A stretch of DNA of 49,181 nt from Arthrobacter wenxiniae (GTDB lineage: Bacteria > Actinomycetota > Actinomycetes > Actinomycetales > Micrococcaceae), in NCBI RefSeq assembly GCF_013376105.1, contig NZ_JAAMFM010000032.1:1-49181 (forward strand). Direction: 5' to 3'. How positions within the stretch are numbered: position 1 is the stretch's first letter; each line of letters starts with the position of its first letter. Shown here in pieces: positions 38,392 to 47,188 of this stretch. The notes under the pieces are model-generated. The model did no database searches, was not told the DNA's origin, and was given only the letters and a program-made list of their open reading frames with translations. The translations under genes and the position numbers were made by a program.

Positions 38392-39429
38392 CTACTTTTG
38401 CGCCCACCTGTTGACGTCGGATTCGACGGCGAACTCGTCGATCGCCGTGAGCTCGCCGTCAGTGAACTCCAGGTTGTTGATGGCGGCCACGTTGCTCTCC
38501 AGCTGCCTGACGCTGGAGGCGCCCACCAGCGCGGACGTGACCGGACCGCCCTTGGCCTGCGGGCGCAGGATCCAGGCGACGGCCATCTGTGCCAGCGACT
38601 GTCCGCGTGCGGCCGCGATCTCGTTCAGCGCCCGCACCCGGTTCATTTTGTCCTCGGTGAGGTCGTTTTCATGCAGGAAGCGATCCTTCGCCGCGCGGGA
38701 GTCCGCCGGCACCCCGTCCAGGTAGCGGTCCGTCAGCATGCCCTGCGCCAGCGGTGAGAACGCGATGGACCCGGCGCCCACCTCGTCCAGCGCCTCATAC
38801 AGGTTCGGCCCGCCATTCTCCGTCCAGCGGTTCAGCATGGAGTACGACGGCTGGTGGATGAGCAGCGGCGTGCCCAGTTCCTTCAGGATGCGTGCCGCCT
38901 CGAGCGTCTGCGCCGGCGTGTAGGACGATATTCCGGCGTAGAGGGCCTTGCCGGAGCGCACGGCCGTGTCCAGCGCGCCCATGGTCTCCTCCATCGGCGT
39001 CTCCGGGTCCGGGCGGTGGCTGTAGAAGATGTCCACATAGTCCAGGCCCATGCGGCCCAGTGACGCATCCAGGCTGGAGAGCATGTACTTCCGGGATCCC
39101 CACTCGCCGTACGGCCCCGGCCACATGTAGTAGCCGGCCTTGGTGGAGATGACCAGCTCGTCGCGGTGGGCGGCGAAATCGTCCTTCAGGTGGCGGCCAA
39201 AGTTGGTCTCGGCGCTGCCGTCCGGCGGCCCGTAGTTGTTCGCCAGGTCAAAATGGGTGACGCCCAGGTCGAAGGCGCGGCGCAGGATGGCCCGTTGGGT
39301 GTCAAACGGCAAGTCGTCCCCGAAATTGTGCCACAGCCCCAGGGACACGGCGGGCAGTTTCAGGCCGCTGCGTCCGACACGGCGGTACGGCATGGTCTCA
39401 TAGCGGTTGTCCGCAGCATGGAAGGTCAT
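38392..39429 (-). CDS. aldo/keto reductase (YghZ/GPR-like)
   Basis: NADPH-dependent aldo/keto reductase of 345 residues, closest by motif to the E. coli YghZ (L-glyceraldehyde-3-phosphate reductase) group. The start MPYRRVGRSGLKLPAVSLGLWHNFGD is followed by the catalytic set Asp/Tyr in FDLANNYGPPDGSAE, Lys in VISTKAGYYMWPGPYGEWGS and His in YSHRPD, then the cofactor-binding end SALVGASSVRQLESNVAAI. The ATG at 39429 has GGAAGG just upstream; a second ATG at 39438 adds three residues. There is no functional link to ino1 or glgX visible beyond shared strand. Confidence 0.93.
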   Translation of the reverse strand: MTFHAADNRYETMPYRRVGRSGLKLPAVSLGLWHNFGDDLPFDTQRAILRRAFDLGVTHFDLANNYGPPDGSAETNFGRHLKDDFAAHRDELVISTKAGYYMWPGPYGEWGSRKYMLSSLDASLGRMGLDYVDIFYSHRPDPETPMEETMGALDTAVRSGKALYAGISSYTPAQTLEAARILKELGTPLLIHQPSYSMLNRWTENGGPNLYEALDEVGAGSIAFSPLAQGMLTDRYLDGVPADSRAAKDRFLHENDLTEDKMNRVRALNEIAAARGQSLAQMAVAWILRPQAKGGPVTSALVGASSVRQLESNVAAINNLEFTDGELTAIDEFAVESDVNRWAQK

Positions 39430-39557
39430 GCCTTCCATCCTGCCATCCAGAACGCCCTGCCGCGCACGGCCTGGGTGGCCCTGCCAGGCCTACCCGCTGG
39501 ACACGTACGACGCCGGCCCGTCCGGCGGGTGCCCCCGCATCGTCCCGCATCGTCCCG

Positions 39558-39630
39558 CAGTCCCGCGCCCCAGTCCCGCGCCTCAGTCCCGCGCCTCAGT
39601 CCCGCGCCTCAGTCCCGCGCCTCAGTCCCG
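39558..39630. repeat. 13-bp tandem repeat (about 5.6 copies) at the 3' end of glgX
   Basis: Unit CAGTCCCGCGCCT: copies begin at 39558, 39571, 39584, 39597 and 39610, with a partial copy at 39623-39630. All are identical except the last base of the first. The array overlaps the glgX stop codon (39622-39624), and two shorter CGTCCCGCAT units precede it. Confidence 0.9.
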
Positions 39631-41742
39631 TCCGGGGGCCCGCAGCACCAGCGTTGACCGCCCGGCCACCCCCACCACCTGGCCGGCCGCGAATTCCCCG
39701 GCGCCGGCCCCGCCGGTGTGGATTTCCACCACCCAGGAGTCCGCGTAGCCCCGGTCCGGCAGCGTGAAGTCCACGGCGTCATCGCCGGCGTTGAACAGCA
39801 TCAGGAAGCAATCGTCCACCACGGGCTGCCCGTGCTCGTCGCATTCGGGGAGCCCGGCACCGTTGAGGAACACGCCGATGCTGCGCCCGAACCCGCTGTC
39901 CCAGTCGCCGGCGGTCATGGCGGCGGCGTCGGGGCGCAGCCACACGATGTCCGGCAGGGCGCCGTCGTCCCCGCGGTCCGTGGGGCGCCCGTCGAAGAAG
40001 CGCCGGCGGCGAAACACAGGGTGCGACGCGCGCAGGGCGCCCAGCCGCGCGGCAAAGTCAACGAGCTCCGTGTCCGCCGCCTCCCAGTTGATCCAGGTCA
40101 GGGCCGAGTCCTGGGCGTAGCCGTTGTTGTTGCCGTGCTGGGTGCGGCCCAGTTCGTCGCCGTGGGAGATCATGGGCACGCCCTGGGACAGCAGCAGCGT
40201 GGTGAGGAAGTTGCGCTGCTGGCGGGCGCGCAGGGTGTTGACGGCGGCGTCGTCGGTGGGGCCCTCCACACCGCAGTTCCAGGAGCGGTTGATCGACTCG
40301 CCGTCGCGGTTCCCCTCCCCGTTGGCCTCGTTGTGCTTGTCGTTGTAACTGACCAGGTCCGCCAGGGTGAAGCCGTCGTGGGCCGTGACAAAGTTGATGG
40401 ACGCGGCCGGGCGGCGGCCCGAGTGCCCGTAGAGGTCGGAGGACCCCGTCAGCCTTGAGGCGAACTCCCCGAGCGTGGCCGGTTCGCCCCGCCAGAAGTC
40501 CCGCACGGTGTCGCGGAACTTGCCGTTCCATTCCGTCCACTGCGGCGGGAAGTTGCCCACCTGGTAGCCGCCGGGTCCCAGGTCCCAGGGTTCGGCGATC
40601 AGCTTGACACGGGAGATCACCGGGTCCTGCTGCACCATCTCAAAGAACGCGGACAGCTTGTCCACCTCATAGAATTCACGGGCCAGCGTGGCCGCCAGGT
40701 CGAAGCGGAAGCCGTCCACGTGCATCTCGGTCACCCAGTAGCGCAGGGAGTCCATGATCAGCGCCAGGGGGTGCGGCTGGCGGACGTTGAAGGAGTTCCC
40801 CGTGCCGGTGTAGTCGAGGTAGTGGGCCAGGTCGCCGTCGACCAGGCGGTAGTAGCCGTCGTTGTCGATGCCGCGGAAGGACAGGGTGGGCCCCAGGTCG
40901 CTGCCCTCGCCCGTGTGGTTGTAGACCACGTCCAGGATCACCTCGAGTCCGTTGCGGTGAAGTTCCTTGACCATTTCCTTGAACTCGCGCACCTGTTCGC
41001 ACGGGTCCGTCGCCGACGCATATTCATTGTGCGGGGCGAAGAAGCCGATGGTGTTGTAGCCCCAATAGTTGCGCAGCCCCCGTTCCTCGAGCGCGTCATC
41101 CTGCACGAATTGGTGCACCGGCATGAGTTCGACGGCGGTCACGCCCAGGTTTTTCAGGTGGCTGACCACCGCGGGGTGGGCCACCCCCGCATAGCGTCCG
41201 CGCTGGTGTTCGGGGACCTCCGGGTGCTGCTGCGTCAGACCCTTCACGTGCGCTTCGTAGATGACGGTGCGGTGGTAGGGCGTGTCCGGCCGGGCCACCT
41301 CCCGCCCGTCCCCGCCGCCCCAGTCGAAGCCGGCATCAACCACCACCGAGCGGTACGTATGGGCGGCGGAGTCGTCGTCGTTGCGGGTGAGCGGCTCGCC
41401 AAAAGTGTAGGAGTAGAGCGGCTGCCCCCAGGCGAGGCCCCCGGCAATGGCCCGGGCGTAGGGGTCCAGCAGCAGCTTGTTGACGTTGAACCGCTTCCCG
41501 TTGCCCGGGTCCCAGGGGCCGTCGACGCGGAAGCCGTAGTGCTGGCCGGGGAACACGTTGGGGAGGTAGCCGTGCCAGACGTACGCGTCGACCTCGGTGA
41601 GCCGGATGCGTTCCTCGTTGCCCCCGCCGTCGAACAGGCACAGGTACACGGCCTCGGCGCTGTCGCTGAACAGCGCGAAATTGGTGCCGCCTTCATCGGC
41701 CTGGGCACCCAGCGGGTACGGCTTTCCCGGCCACAGTTCCAC
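39622..41742 (-). CDS. glgX: glycogen debranching enzyme GlgX
   Basis: Isoamylase-type debranching enzyme of 706 residues that cleaves alpha-1,6 branches of glycogen trimmed by phosphorylase. The N-terminal CBM48 domain (PLGAQADEGGTNFALFSDSAEAVYLCLFD) is followed by the GH13 barrel with VIYEAHVKGLT, DVVYNHTGEG, DGFRFDLA (nucleophile Asp), LIAEPWD (acid/base Glu) and TAHDGF. The GTG start has AGGGGGAA 5 nt upstream. The last codons merge with a 13-bp tandem repeat array. It lies 32 bp downstream of nnr on the same strand. Confidence 0.97.
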   Translation of the reverse strand: MELWPGKPYPLGAQADEGGTNFALFSDSAEAVYLCLFDGGGNEERIRLTEVDAYVWHGYLPNVFPGQHYGFRVDGPWDPGNGKRFNVNKLLLDPYARAIAGGLAWGQPLYSYTFGEPLTRNDDDSAAHTYRSVVVDAGFDWGGGDGREVARPDTPYHRTVIYEAHVKGLTQQHPEVPEHQRGRYAGVAHPAVVSHLKNLGVTAVELMPVHQFVQDDALEERGLRNYWGYNTIGFFAPHNEYASATDPCEQVREFKEMVKELHRNGLEVILDVVYNHTGEGSDLGPTLSFRGIDNDGYYRLVDGDLAHYLDYTGTGNSFNVRQPHPLALIMDSLRYWVTEMHVDGFRFDLAATLAREFYEVDKLSAFFEMVQQDPVISRVKLIAEPWDLGPGGYQVGNFPPQWTEWNGKFRDTVRDFWRGEPATLGEFASRLTGSSDLYGHSGRRPAASINFVTAHDGFTLADLVSYNDKHNEANGEGNRDGESINRSWNCGVEGPTDDAAVNTLRARQQRNFLTTLLLSQGVPMISHGDELGRTQHGNNNGYAQDSALTWINWEAADTELVDFAARLGALRASHPVFRRRRFFDGRPTDRGDDGALPDIVWLRPDAAAMTAGDWDSGFGRSIGVFLNGAGLPECDEHGQPVVDDCFLMLFNAGDDAVDFTLPDRGYADSWVVEIHTGGAGAGEFAAGQVVGVAGRSTLVLRAPGRD

Positions 41743-41774
41743 GCGTTCCCCCTTGCCTTCCAGCTGCCGGCCGC

Positions 41775-43331
41775 TCAGCTCGCGCCGGACAATTCCTTCC
41801 AGGCTGCCGGGATCCGCCCCGCAAGCATGCCCGCGTTCAGCGGCGCCCCGGCGCCGTCCTGCCCCAGTCTGCCATGAAGGACGGCCGCCATCGCGGCGGT
41901 CGCGGCCAGGGTGTCCCGCGGATCCGTGCCGGCCTCAGGGGGGCGGCCCCGGGCCATGGCCAGCAGCGCCACCAGGATCCCGCCCAGGGTGTCACCGCTG
42001 CCGGCAGTGGCCAACGACGGCGTGCCGTCACCCTGGGCGTATGTCGCGCCGCCCGGGGACACCACGAACGTGGTGGGACCCTTCAGCAGGACGGTGGCTC
42101 CAGTCAGGGCGGCCGCTTCCCGGGCCGCCGCCAGGGGCGCAGCTTCCACCTCCGCCCGGCCAGTCTCCGTGCCCAGCCGGGTCAGCAGGGCCGCCAACTC
42201 CCCGGCGTGCGGGGTCAGGACCAGGCGGGACTGCTCCCTGTCCCCGGCCGTGGACACGAGGTCCAGCGCCCCGGCGTCAACCGCGGTGGGCAGGCCGGAC
42301 GCCAGCGCCTGCCGCGCCCGCCCCTGCTGTTCCGCGTCACCGTTGATGCCGGGGCCCGCCAGCCAGGCCTGAACGCGGACCGCTTCCGGCGCATCCCCGG
42401 AGCACACGGCCTCCGGGCTGCGTACATGCAGCGCCGCGGCCACCGCCGGCGGGCCCAGGTACCGGACCATGCCGGGCCCGCACGCCGACGCCGCGGCAAC
42501 GGCCAGCAGCGCCGCCCCCGGATACCGGGCGGAACCGGCCACGATCCCTGCCACACCGCGCGTGTACTTGTGGTCCGCCGCCTCGGGCCGCGGGAGCATT
42601 GCCGCCAGGTCCGCGGCCTCCAGGCGGAGCACGTCCGGCTCCCCCAGTCCGTCCGCAATGCCAAGCCCGACGACGGCCACCTCGCCGCACAGCTGTGCCC
42701 CCGGCGCCGCCAGCAGCCCGGTCTTGGCGGCGCCAAAGGTGACGGTGAGGGCGGCCGCCAGCACGGGGCCGCGCACTTCACCGGTGGAGGCGTCCACGCC
42801 GCTGGGCAGGTCGCAGGCCACCACGGCTGGCCGGGACCCTGCGCCGGCCCCCCGGCCCTCGGTGGCGCCGGACATTATTTTGCACAGGCGCGCCACAACC
42901 CCGGCGGCCGGCTCCCGCAACCCGCCCCGCCCGCCTGTGCCCAGCAGCCCGTCCACAATGACGTCGGAAAATCCCGCAGCCACACAAAACGCGTCACTGT
43001 CCGCCGGAGCCAGCTGGGCACGCCCGCCAGCCTTCGTGAAGGCCGCCAGCGCCCCGGAGTGGGTCCGCGCACTGGTGAGCAGCGCCGTCGTGCGTGCCCC
43101 GCGCGCCGCCAGCCAAGCCCCCGCAAACAGGGCGTCGCCCCCGTTGTTGCCCGAGCCGATGAGCAATGCCACCTGCGATCCGTACACCCCGCGGCCGCGG
43201 CGCCGCAGGACGGCAACCACCCCCATGGCCAGGCCGTACGCCGCGCGTTGCATCAGCTCCGGTCCGCGGCCCGCGTCGAGCAGCGGCTGTTCGGCGGCCC
43301 GGACGGCCGCTGCGGTGTACGCGCGAAGCAT
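41775..43331 (-). CDS. nnr: bifunctional NAD(P)H-hydrate epimerase / ADP-dependent dehydratase
   Basis: Repairs hydrated NAD(P)H. 518 residues combining two enzymes. The N-terminal YjeF/NnrE epimerase (1-215) contains LIGSGNNGGDALFAG, VDGLLGTGGRG and CDLPSGVDASTGEVRG. The C-terminal ribokinase-like NnrD dehydratase contains the YTRGVAGIVAGSARYPGAALLA start, LTPHAGELAALL, LLKGPTTFV and the active-site ATAGSGDTLGGI loop. It begins 1 bp after the acpS stop (coupled) and precedes glgX by 32 bp. Confidence 0.96.
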   Translation of the reverse strand: MLRAYTAAAVRAAEQPLLDAGRGPELMQRAAYGLAMGVVAVLRRRGRGVYGSQVALLIGSGNNGGDALFAGAWLAARGARTTALLTSARTHSGALAAFTKAGGRAQLAPADSDAFCVAAGFSDVIVDGLLGTGGRGGLREPAAGVVARLCKIMSGATEGRGAGAGSRPAVVACDLPSGVDASTGEVRGPVLAAALTVTFGAAKTGLLAAPGAQLCGEVAVVGLGIADGLGEPDVLRLEAADLAAMLPRPEAADHKYTRGVAGIVAGSARYPGAALLAVAAASACGPGMVRYLGPPAVAAALHVRSPEAVCSGDAPEAVRVQAWLAGPGINGDAEQQGRARQALASGLPTAVDAGALDLVSTAGDREQSRLVLTPHAGELAALLTRLGTETGRAEVEAAPLAAAREAAALTGATVLLKGPTTFVVSPGGATYAQGDGTPSLATAGSGDTLGGILVALLAMARGRPPEAGTDPRDTLAATAAMAAVLHGRLGQDGAGAPLNAGMLAGRIPAAWKELSGAS

Positions 43332-43332
43332 G

Positions 43333-43680
43333 TCAACCCTCGGCGATCACCATGGCGGTGGAGATGCCGCCGTCGTGGCTCATTGACAGGTGCCAGCGCT
43401 TGATGCCCTTGCCCTTGGCGACGGCGGCCACCGTGTCCTTGACGTTGATGGTGGGCCCGTGCTCGTCCAGGCCGATCCAGCAGTCCTGCCAGTTCATCCC
43501 GGCCGGCGCCCCCAGGGCCTTCGCGACGGATTCCTTGGCGGCAAAGCGGGCCGCGAGCGACTGCGTGTTCAGGCCGCGTTCGGCAGGCACAAACAACCTG
43601 TCGCGGAGCCCCGGCGTCCGCTCCAGCTGCCGGCCGAAGCGTTCAATGTCAACAACGTCCACACCAATGCCAATAATCAT
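43333..43680 (-). CDS. acpS: holo-[acyl-carrier-protein] synthase
   Basis: Transfers 4'-phosphopantetheine from CoA to acyl carrier protein. 115 residues, AcpS type: [14 protein letters not shown] with the metal-binding Asp, [12 protein letters not shown] with the catalytic Glu/Lys, and [15 protein letters not shown] near the C-terminus. The ATG at 43680 is 6 nt after a TAGGCT box, implying a leaderless mRNA. The gene is coupled to nnr (1-bp gap), and a strong terminator separates it from upstream glmS. Confidence 0.97.
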   Translation of the reverse strand: MIIGIGVDVVDIERFGRQLERTPGLRDRLFVPAERGLNTQSLAARFAAKESVAKALGAPAGMNWQDCWIGLDEHGPTINVKDTVAAVAKGKGIKRWHLSMSHDGGISTAMVIAEG

Positions 43681-43686
43681 GCCCCC

Positions 43687-43692
43687 AGCCTA
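43687..43692 (-). promoter_or_regulatory. -10 box of leaderless acpS promoter
   Basis: TAGGCT, then GGGGGC, then the ATG: identical spacing and spacer sequence to the guaB3 promoter. Confidence 0.65.
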
Positions 43693-43734
43693 GCCGGGGG
43701 ACGGCCCCGGCCCCGTAACGTCGGAAACGAAAAG

Positions 43735-43794
43735 GGACGGTGCTTGCGGTTAAGGACGTCGGCAGGCCGCCGTCCTTAACCGCAAGCACCGTCC
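43735..43794 (-). terminator. 24-bp stem terminator of glmS
   Basis: Perfect inverted repeat 43735-43758 with 43771-43794, 12-nt loop. On the minus strand it is followed by CTTTTCG, and it starts 24 nt beyond the glmS stop. Unusually long for a terminator stem. Confidence 0.85.
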
Positions 43795-43818
43795 GGATTC
43801 ACGGGCGGGCCGCCGGCG

Positions 43819-45723
43819 CTACTCGACGGTGACGGACTTTGCCAGGTTGCGCGGCTGGTCCACGTCATAGCCCTTGGCCGTGGCAAGTTCGCAGGCGAAG
43901 ATCTGCAGCGGCACGGTGGCCAGCAGGGGTGCCAGCAGGGTGGTGGTCTCGGGGATGTAGAAGACGTGCTCGGCGTGGGCGCGCACGGATTCGTCGCCTT
44001 CCTCGGCAATCACAATGGTCTTGGCGCCGCGGGCGCGCACTTCCTGGATGTTGGAGACGACCTTGGAGTGCAGGGAGTCGCGGCCGCGCGGGGACGGGAC
44101 CACCACGATGACAGGCTGCCCCTCCTCGATCAGGGCGATGGGGCCGTGCTTGAGCTCGCCGGCGGCAAAGCCCTCCGCGTGGATGTAGGCAAGTTCCTTG
44201 AGCTTGAGCGCGCCCTCCATGGCCACGGGGAAGCCGACGTGCCGGCCAAGGAACAGCACCGAGCGGGTGTCGGCCATGCTGCGGGCCAGTTCCTTGATCT
44301 GCCCGTCGTTCGCCAGCACCTGGGCGATCTTGGCCGGCACCTTGGCCAGGTCCGCCAGGATGTCCCTGATCTGGCCCTGGAACAGGTTGCCGCGCAGCTG
44401 TGCCAAATACAGCCCCAGCAGGTAGGCGGCCGTGATCTGGGCGAGGAATGCCTTGGTGGACGCCACGGCGATCTCGGGGCCGGCGTGCGTGTACAGCACG
44501 GCGTCGGATTCGCGCGGGATGGTGGAGCCGTTGGTGTTGCAGATGGCGATGGTCTTGGCGCCCTGTTCGCGGGCGTAGCGGACGGCCATGAGCGTGTCCA
44601 TGGTTTCACCCGACTGGGACAGGGACACAATCAGCGTCTTGTCGTCAACGATGGGATCGCGGTAGCGGAACTCGTGGGAGAGCTCCACTTCGGTGGGGAT
44701 CCGGCACCAGTGCTCAATGGCGTACCTGGCCACCTGGCCGGCGTAGGCGGAGGTGCCGCAGGCCAGGACAATGATCTTGTTGACGGTCTTGAGGACGTCG
44801 GCGTCGATGCGCATTTCGTCCAGCGTCAGCTTGCCATCCACGTCCGAACGGCCCAGCAGGGTCTGGGCGACCGCTTCGGGCTGGTCGTGGATCTCCTTCT
44901 CCATGAAGGACGGGAAGCCGTCCTTCTCGGCTGCGGCCGCGTCCCAGTCCACCAGGTACTCGCGGCCCTCCGCGGGCGCGCCGAAAAAGTCGGTGATGGC
45001 CACGGAGTCCGCCGTGATGCTGACCACCTGGTCCTGGCCGAGTTCCACGGCGCGGCGGGTGTAGTCGATGAAGCCGGAAACATCGGAGCCGAGGAAATTC
45101 TCGCCGTCGCCCAATCCCACCACGAGGGGGGAGTTCCGGCGGGAGGCAACCACGGTTCCGGGGTGGTCGGCGTGGGCGGCAAGGAGGGTGAAGGCACCCT
45201 CAAGGCGCTGGGCGGCAAGCTGCATCGCCCGGGTCAGGCGGGCGCCGTCGGCCGATTCACCTGCGGGCAGCGAGCGGTAGATCTCGCCCAGCAGCACGGC
45301 GGCGACCTCCGTGTCGGTGTCGGAGATGAAGGAATGGCCCTGCTGGAGCAGCCGCGCCTTCAGCGGTGCGTAATTTTCAATGATGCCGTTGTGGATCACG
45401 GCCAGCTTGCCGCCGTCCACCACGTGCGGGTGCGCGTTCTTGTCGGTGGGCCCGCCGTGCGTGGCCCAGCGGGTGTGGCCGATCCCGGTCATGGAGTCCG
45501 GGAGCGGGCTGGCGGCAAGTTCAGCCGTCAGGTTGGCCAATTTTCCGGCCTTCTTGCGCATGGCGATGGCGCCGCCGGCCACCACTGCCACGCCGGCCGA
45601 GTCGTAGCCGCGGTATTCGAGGCGCCGCAGGCCCTCCATGAGCACGTCAAGTGCCTGGTGCCCGGCTGCGGTCGTCGTTCCATTGGCCGGGGCAGTTCCG
45701 GCATAACCCACAATTCCACACAT
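43819..45723 (-). CDS. glmS: glutamine-fructose-6-phosphate aminotransferase (isomerising)
   Basis: First step of UDP-GlcNAc synthesis: fructose-6-P plus glutamine gives glucosamine-6-P. 634 residues. The N-terminal glutaminase starts with the nucleophile Cys2 (MCGIVGYAG) and has GHTRWATHGGPTDKNAHPH. Two SIS domains follow, with CGTSAYAGQVARY and SQSGETMDTL; the C-terminus DQPRNLAKSVTVE is canonical. The start is set by Cys2, so upstream in-frame ATGs are discarded. The leader is only about 2 nt, so there is no room for a glmS ribozyme. Confidence 0.98.
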   Translation of the reverse strand: MCGIVGYAGTAPANGTTTAAGHQALDVLMEGLRRLEYRGYDSAGVAVVAGGAIAMRKKAGKLANLTAELAASPLPDSMTGIGHTRWATHGGPTDKNAHPHVVDGGKLAVIHNGIIENYAPLKARLLQQGHSFISDTDTEVAAVLLGEIYRSLPAGESADGARLTRAMQLAAQRLEGAFTLLAAHADHPGTVVASRRNSPLVVGLGDGENFLGSDVSGFIDYTRRAVELGQDQVVSITADSVAITDFFGAPAEGREYLVDWDAAAAEKDGFPSFMEKEIHDQPEAVAQTLLGRSDVDGKLTLDEMRIDADVLKTVNKIIVLACGTSAYAGQVARYAIEHWCRIPTEVELSHEFRYRDPIVDDKTLIVSLSQSGETMDTLMAVRYAREQGAKTIAICNTNGSTIPRESDAVLYTHAGPEIAVASTKAFLAQITAAYLLGLYLAQLRGNLFQGQIRDILADLAKVPAKIAQVLANDGQIKELARSMADTRSVLFLGRHVGFPVAMEGALKLKELAYIHAEGFAAGELKHGPIALIEEGQPVIVVVPSPRGRDSLHSKVVSNIQEVRARGAKTIVIAEEGDESVRAHAEHVFYIPETTTLLAPLLATVPLQIFACELATAKGYDVDQPRNLAKSVTVE

Positions 45724-45731
45724 GAAAACCA

Positions 45732-45737
45732 ATCATA
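45732..45737 (-). promoter_or_regulatory. -10 box of glmS
   Basis: TATGAT on the minus strand, 8 nt before the ATG; the transcript is essentially leaderless. Confidence 0.55.
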
Positions 45738-45751
45738 ATCGCTGTTCGATT

Positions 45752-45767
45752 TGTAGTACGTCCTACA
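45752..45767. promoter_or_regulatory. 16-bp palindrome in the glmS-coaA divergent promoter region
   Basis: TGTAGTACGTCCTACA, 7 of 8 pairs complementary. It covers the expected glmS -35 position, so a bound protein would block glmS transcription. Confidence 0.5.
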
Positions 45768-45864
45768 TCAGGGCCGTGGACCCCCGCCAAAACGACGCCG
45801 CGGCACCCCCGGCCCGGCCCGGACTTATTTCGCCCCGAACCACAAACAGGGCAGAATCAAAGGC

Positions 45865-46833
45865 GTGACATCGCAAAAATCCGAGTCCAACAACGGCGAC
45901 GGCGCCTCCCCCTTCGTGGAACTGGACCGCCAAACATGGTCGCGCCTTGCCAACAAGATCGAGCAACCCCTCAACGAAGAGGACATCGCACGCATCCGCG
46001 GACTTGGTGACCAGCTCAACATGCGTGAGGTTCGCGACGTTTACCTCCCCCTCTCCCGGCTCCTGAACCTGTATGTGGGCGCGGCCGGCCACCTGCACAG
46101 CGCAACCACCACGTTTCTGGGCGAACGCGGCAACCGCACGCCGTTCGTGATCGGCGTGGCCGGCTCCGTGGCAGTCGGCAAGTCCACCACCGCCCGCGTG
46201 CTCCGGGAGATGCTGCGCCGCTGGCCGGACACCCCCAACGTCGAGCTGGTGACCACCGACGGCTTCCTCTACCCCAATGCCGAGCTGGAGCGCCGCGGGT
46301 TGATGTCCCGCAAGGGCTTCCCGGAATCGTACGACCGACGGGCCCTGCTGCGCTTTGTCAGCGCCGTCAAGAGCGGCGCCGAAGAAGTCAGCACCCCCAT
46401 GTACTCCCACCTGACATACGACATCGTGCCCGGCAGGAACGTGGTGGTGCACCGCCCCGACGTGCTCATTGTGGAGGGTCTGAACGTCCTGGCCGCCGCC
46501 CGTCCCCGACTGGACGGGCGCTCCGGGCTGGCCGTCAGCGACTTCTTCGACTTCTCCATCTACGTGGACGCGAAGACCCAATTCATCGAGCAGTGGTACA
46601 TCGACCGCTTCCGGTCCCTGCGCAGCGGCGCGTTCTCCAACCCTGAATCCTATTTCCGCCGGTACGCCGGCCTGTCCGACGCCGAGGCCGTTGCCACCGC
46701 CACGCGCATCTGGAAGAGCATCAACGAGCCCAACCTGCTCCAAAACGTGCTCCCCACCCGCGGCCGGGCGCAGCTGGTGCTGACCAAGGACTCCGACCAT
46801 TCAATCCGCAGGATGCTGCTGAGGAAGGTGTAG
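45865..46833 (+). CDS. coaA: type I pantothenate kinase
   Basis: Phosphorylates pantothenate, the first step of coenzyme A synthesis. 322 residues, type I (PanK-I): [15 protein letters not shown] near the N-terminus, P-loop [15 protein letters not shown] (about 97-111), [27 protein letters not shown] and VEGLNVL. The GTG start is 7 nt after CAGAAT (45852-45857) with AAAGG close by. It is divergent from glmS. CoA made here is also the phosphopantetheine donor for AcpS. Confidence 0.97.
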   Translation: MTSQKSESNNGDGASPFVELDRQTWSRLANKIEQPLNEEDIARIRGLGDQLNMREVRDVYLPLSRLLNLYVGAAGHLHSATTTFLGERGNRTPFVIGVAGSVAVGKSTTARVLREMLRRWPDTPNVELVTTDGFLYPNAELERRGLMSRKGFPESYDRRALLRFVSAVKSGAEEVSTPMYSHLTYDIVPGRNVVVHRPDVLIVEGLNVLAAARPRLDGRSGLAVSDFFDFSIYVDAKTQFIEQWYIDRFRSLRSGAFSNPESYFRRYAGLSDAEAVATATRIWKSINEPNLLQNVLPTRGRAQLVLTKDSDHSIRRMLLRKV

Positions 46834-46836
46834 CCG

Positions 46837-47139
46837 CGGGCGGCCGGATCAAGCGAGCCGGCACTGCTGCTCAAGGAGGCGGCCGCGGCTGACACGTTCC
46901 CGGCCCGGGCGGGCTGCTCCGAGCACCAGACCGGCTTGGCGCTGGACATCGGCGGCGCCAGCGTGCCCACGTCCTGCAAGTTCACGTGGCATCTGGCCGA
47001 ACCCTGGCAGCTGCGCTACGTGGGCACCGACGTTGCCCCGGACAGGCGGCGTCACAGCATTGCCGGCCACGAACAATATTTGGGCCCGACCGGATATCAA
47101 TGGGCCATTTTGACCACCATTCGACACGCAAAGAATTAA
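46837..47139 (+). pseudogene. remnant of a VanY-type D-Ala-D-Ala carboxypeptidase
   Basis: The frame reads CSEHQTGLALDI and, soon after, EPWQLRYVGTDV, both VanY (peptidase M15B) signatures. The N-terminal half of the catalytic domain, with the first zinc ligand region, is absent, and the stretch between the motifs is shortened. The zinc-binding His of EPWHLRYVG is Gln. There is no start codon with a ribosome binding site. It runs 3 bp after coaA to the mscL promoter region, and the tail (YQWAILTTIRHAKN) is non-homologous. Clearly dead. Confidence 0.75.
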
Positions 47140-47188
47140 GTTTGTCATATCCAACCCGCATCCGCAGAATGTGCGGTATTTTGGGGTC

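Noticed and set aside
39558-39630. Possible CRISPR-like repeat array
   Set aside because: Units are 13 bp, directly adjacent, without spacers; no cas genes are present.
45724-45864. glmS ribozyme
   Set aside because: The predicted transcript leader is about 2 nt, so a self-cleaving leader RNA cannot fit.
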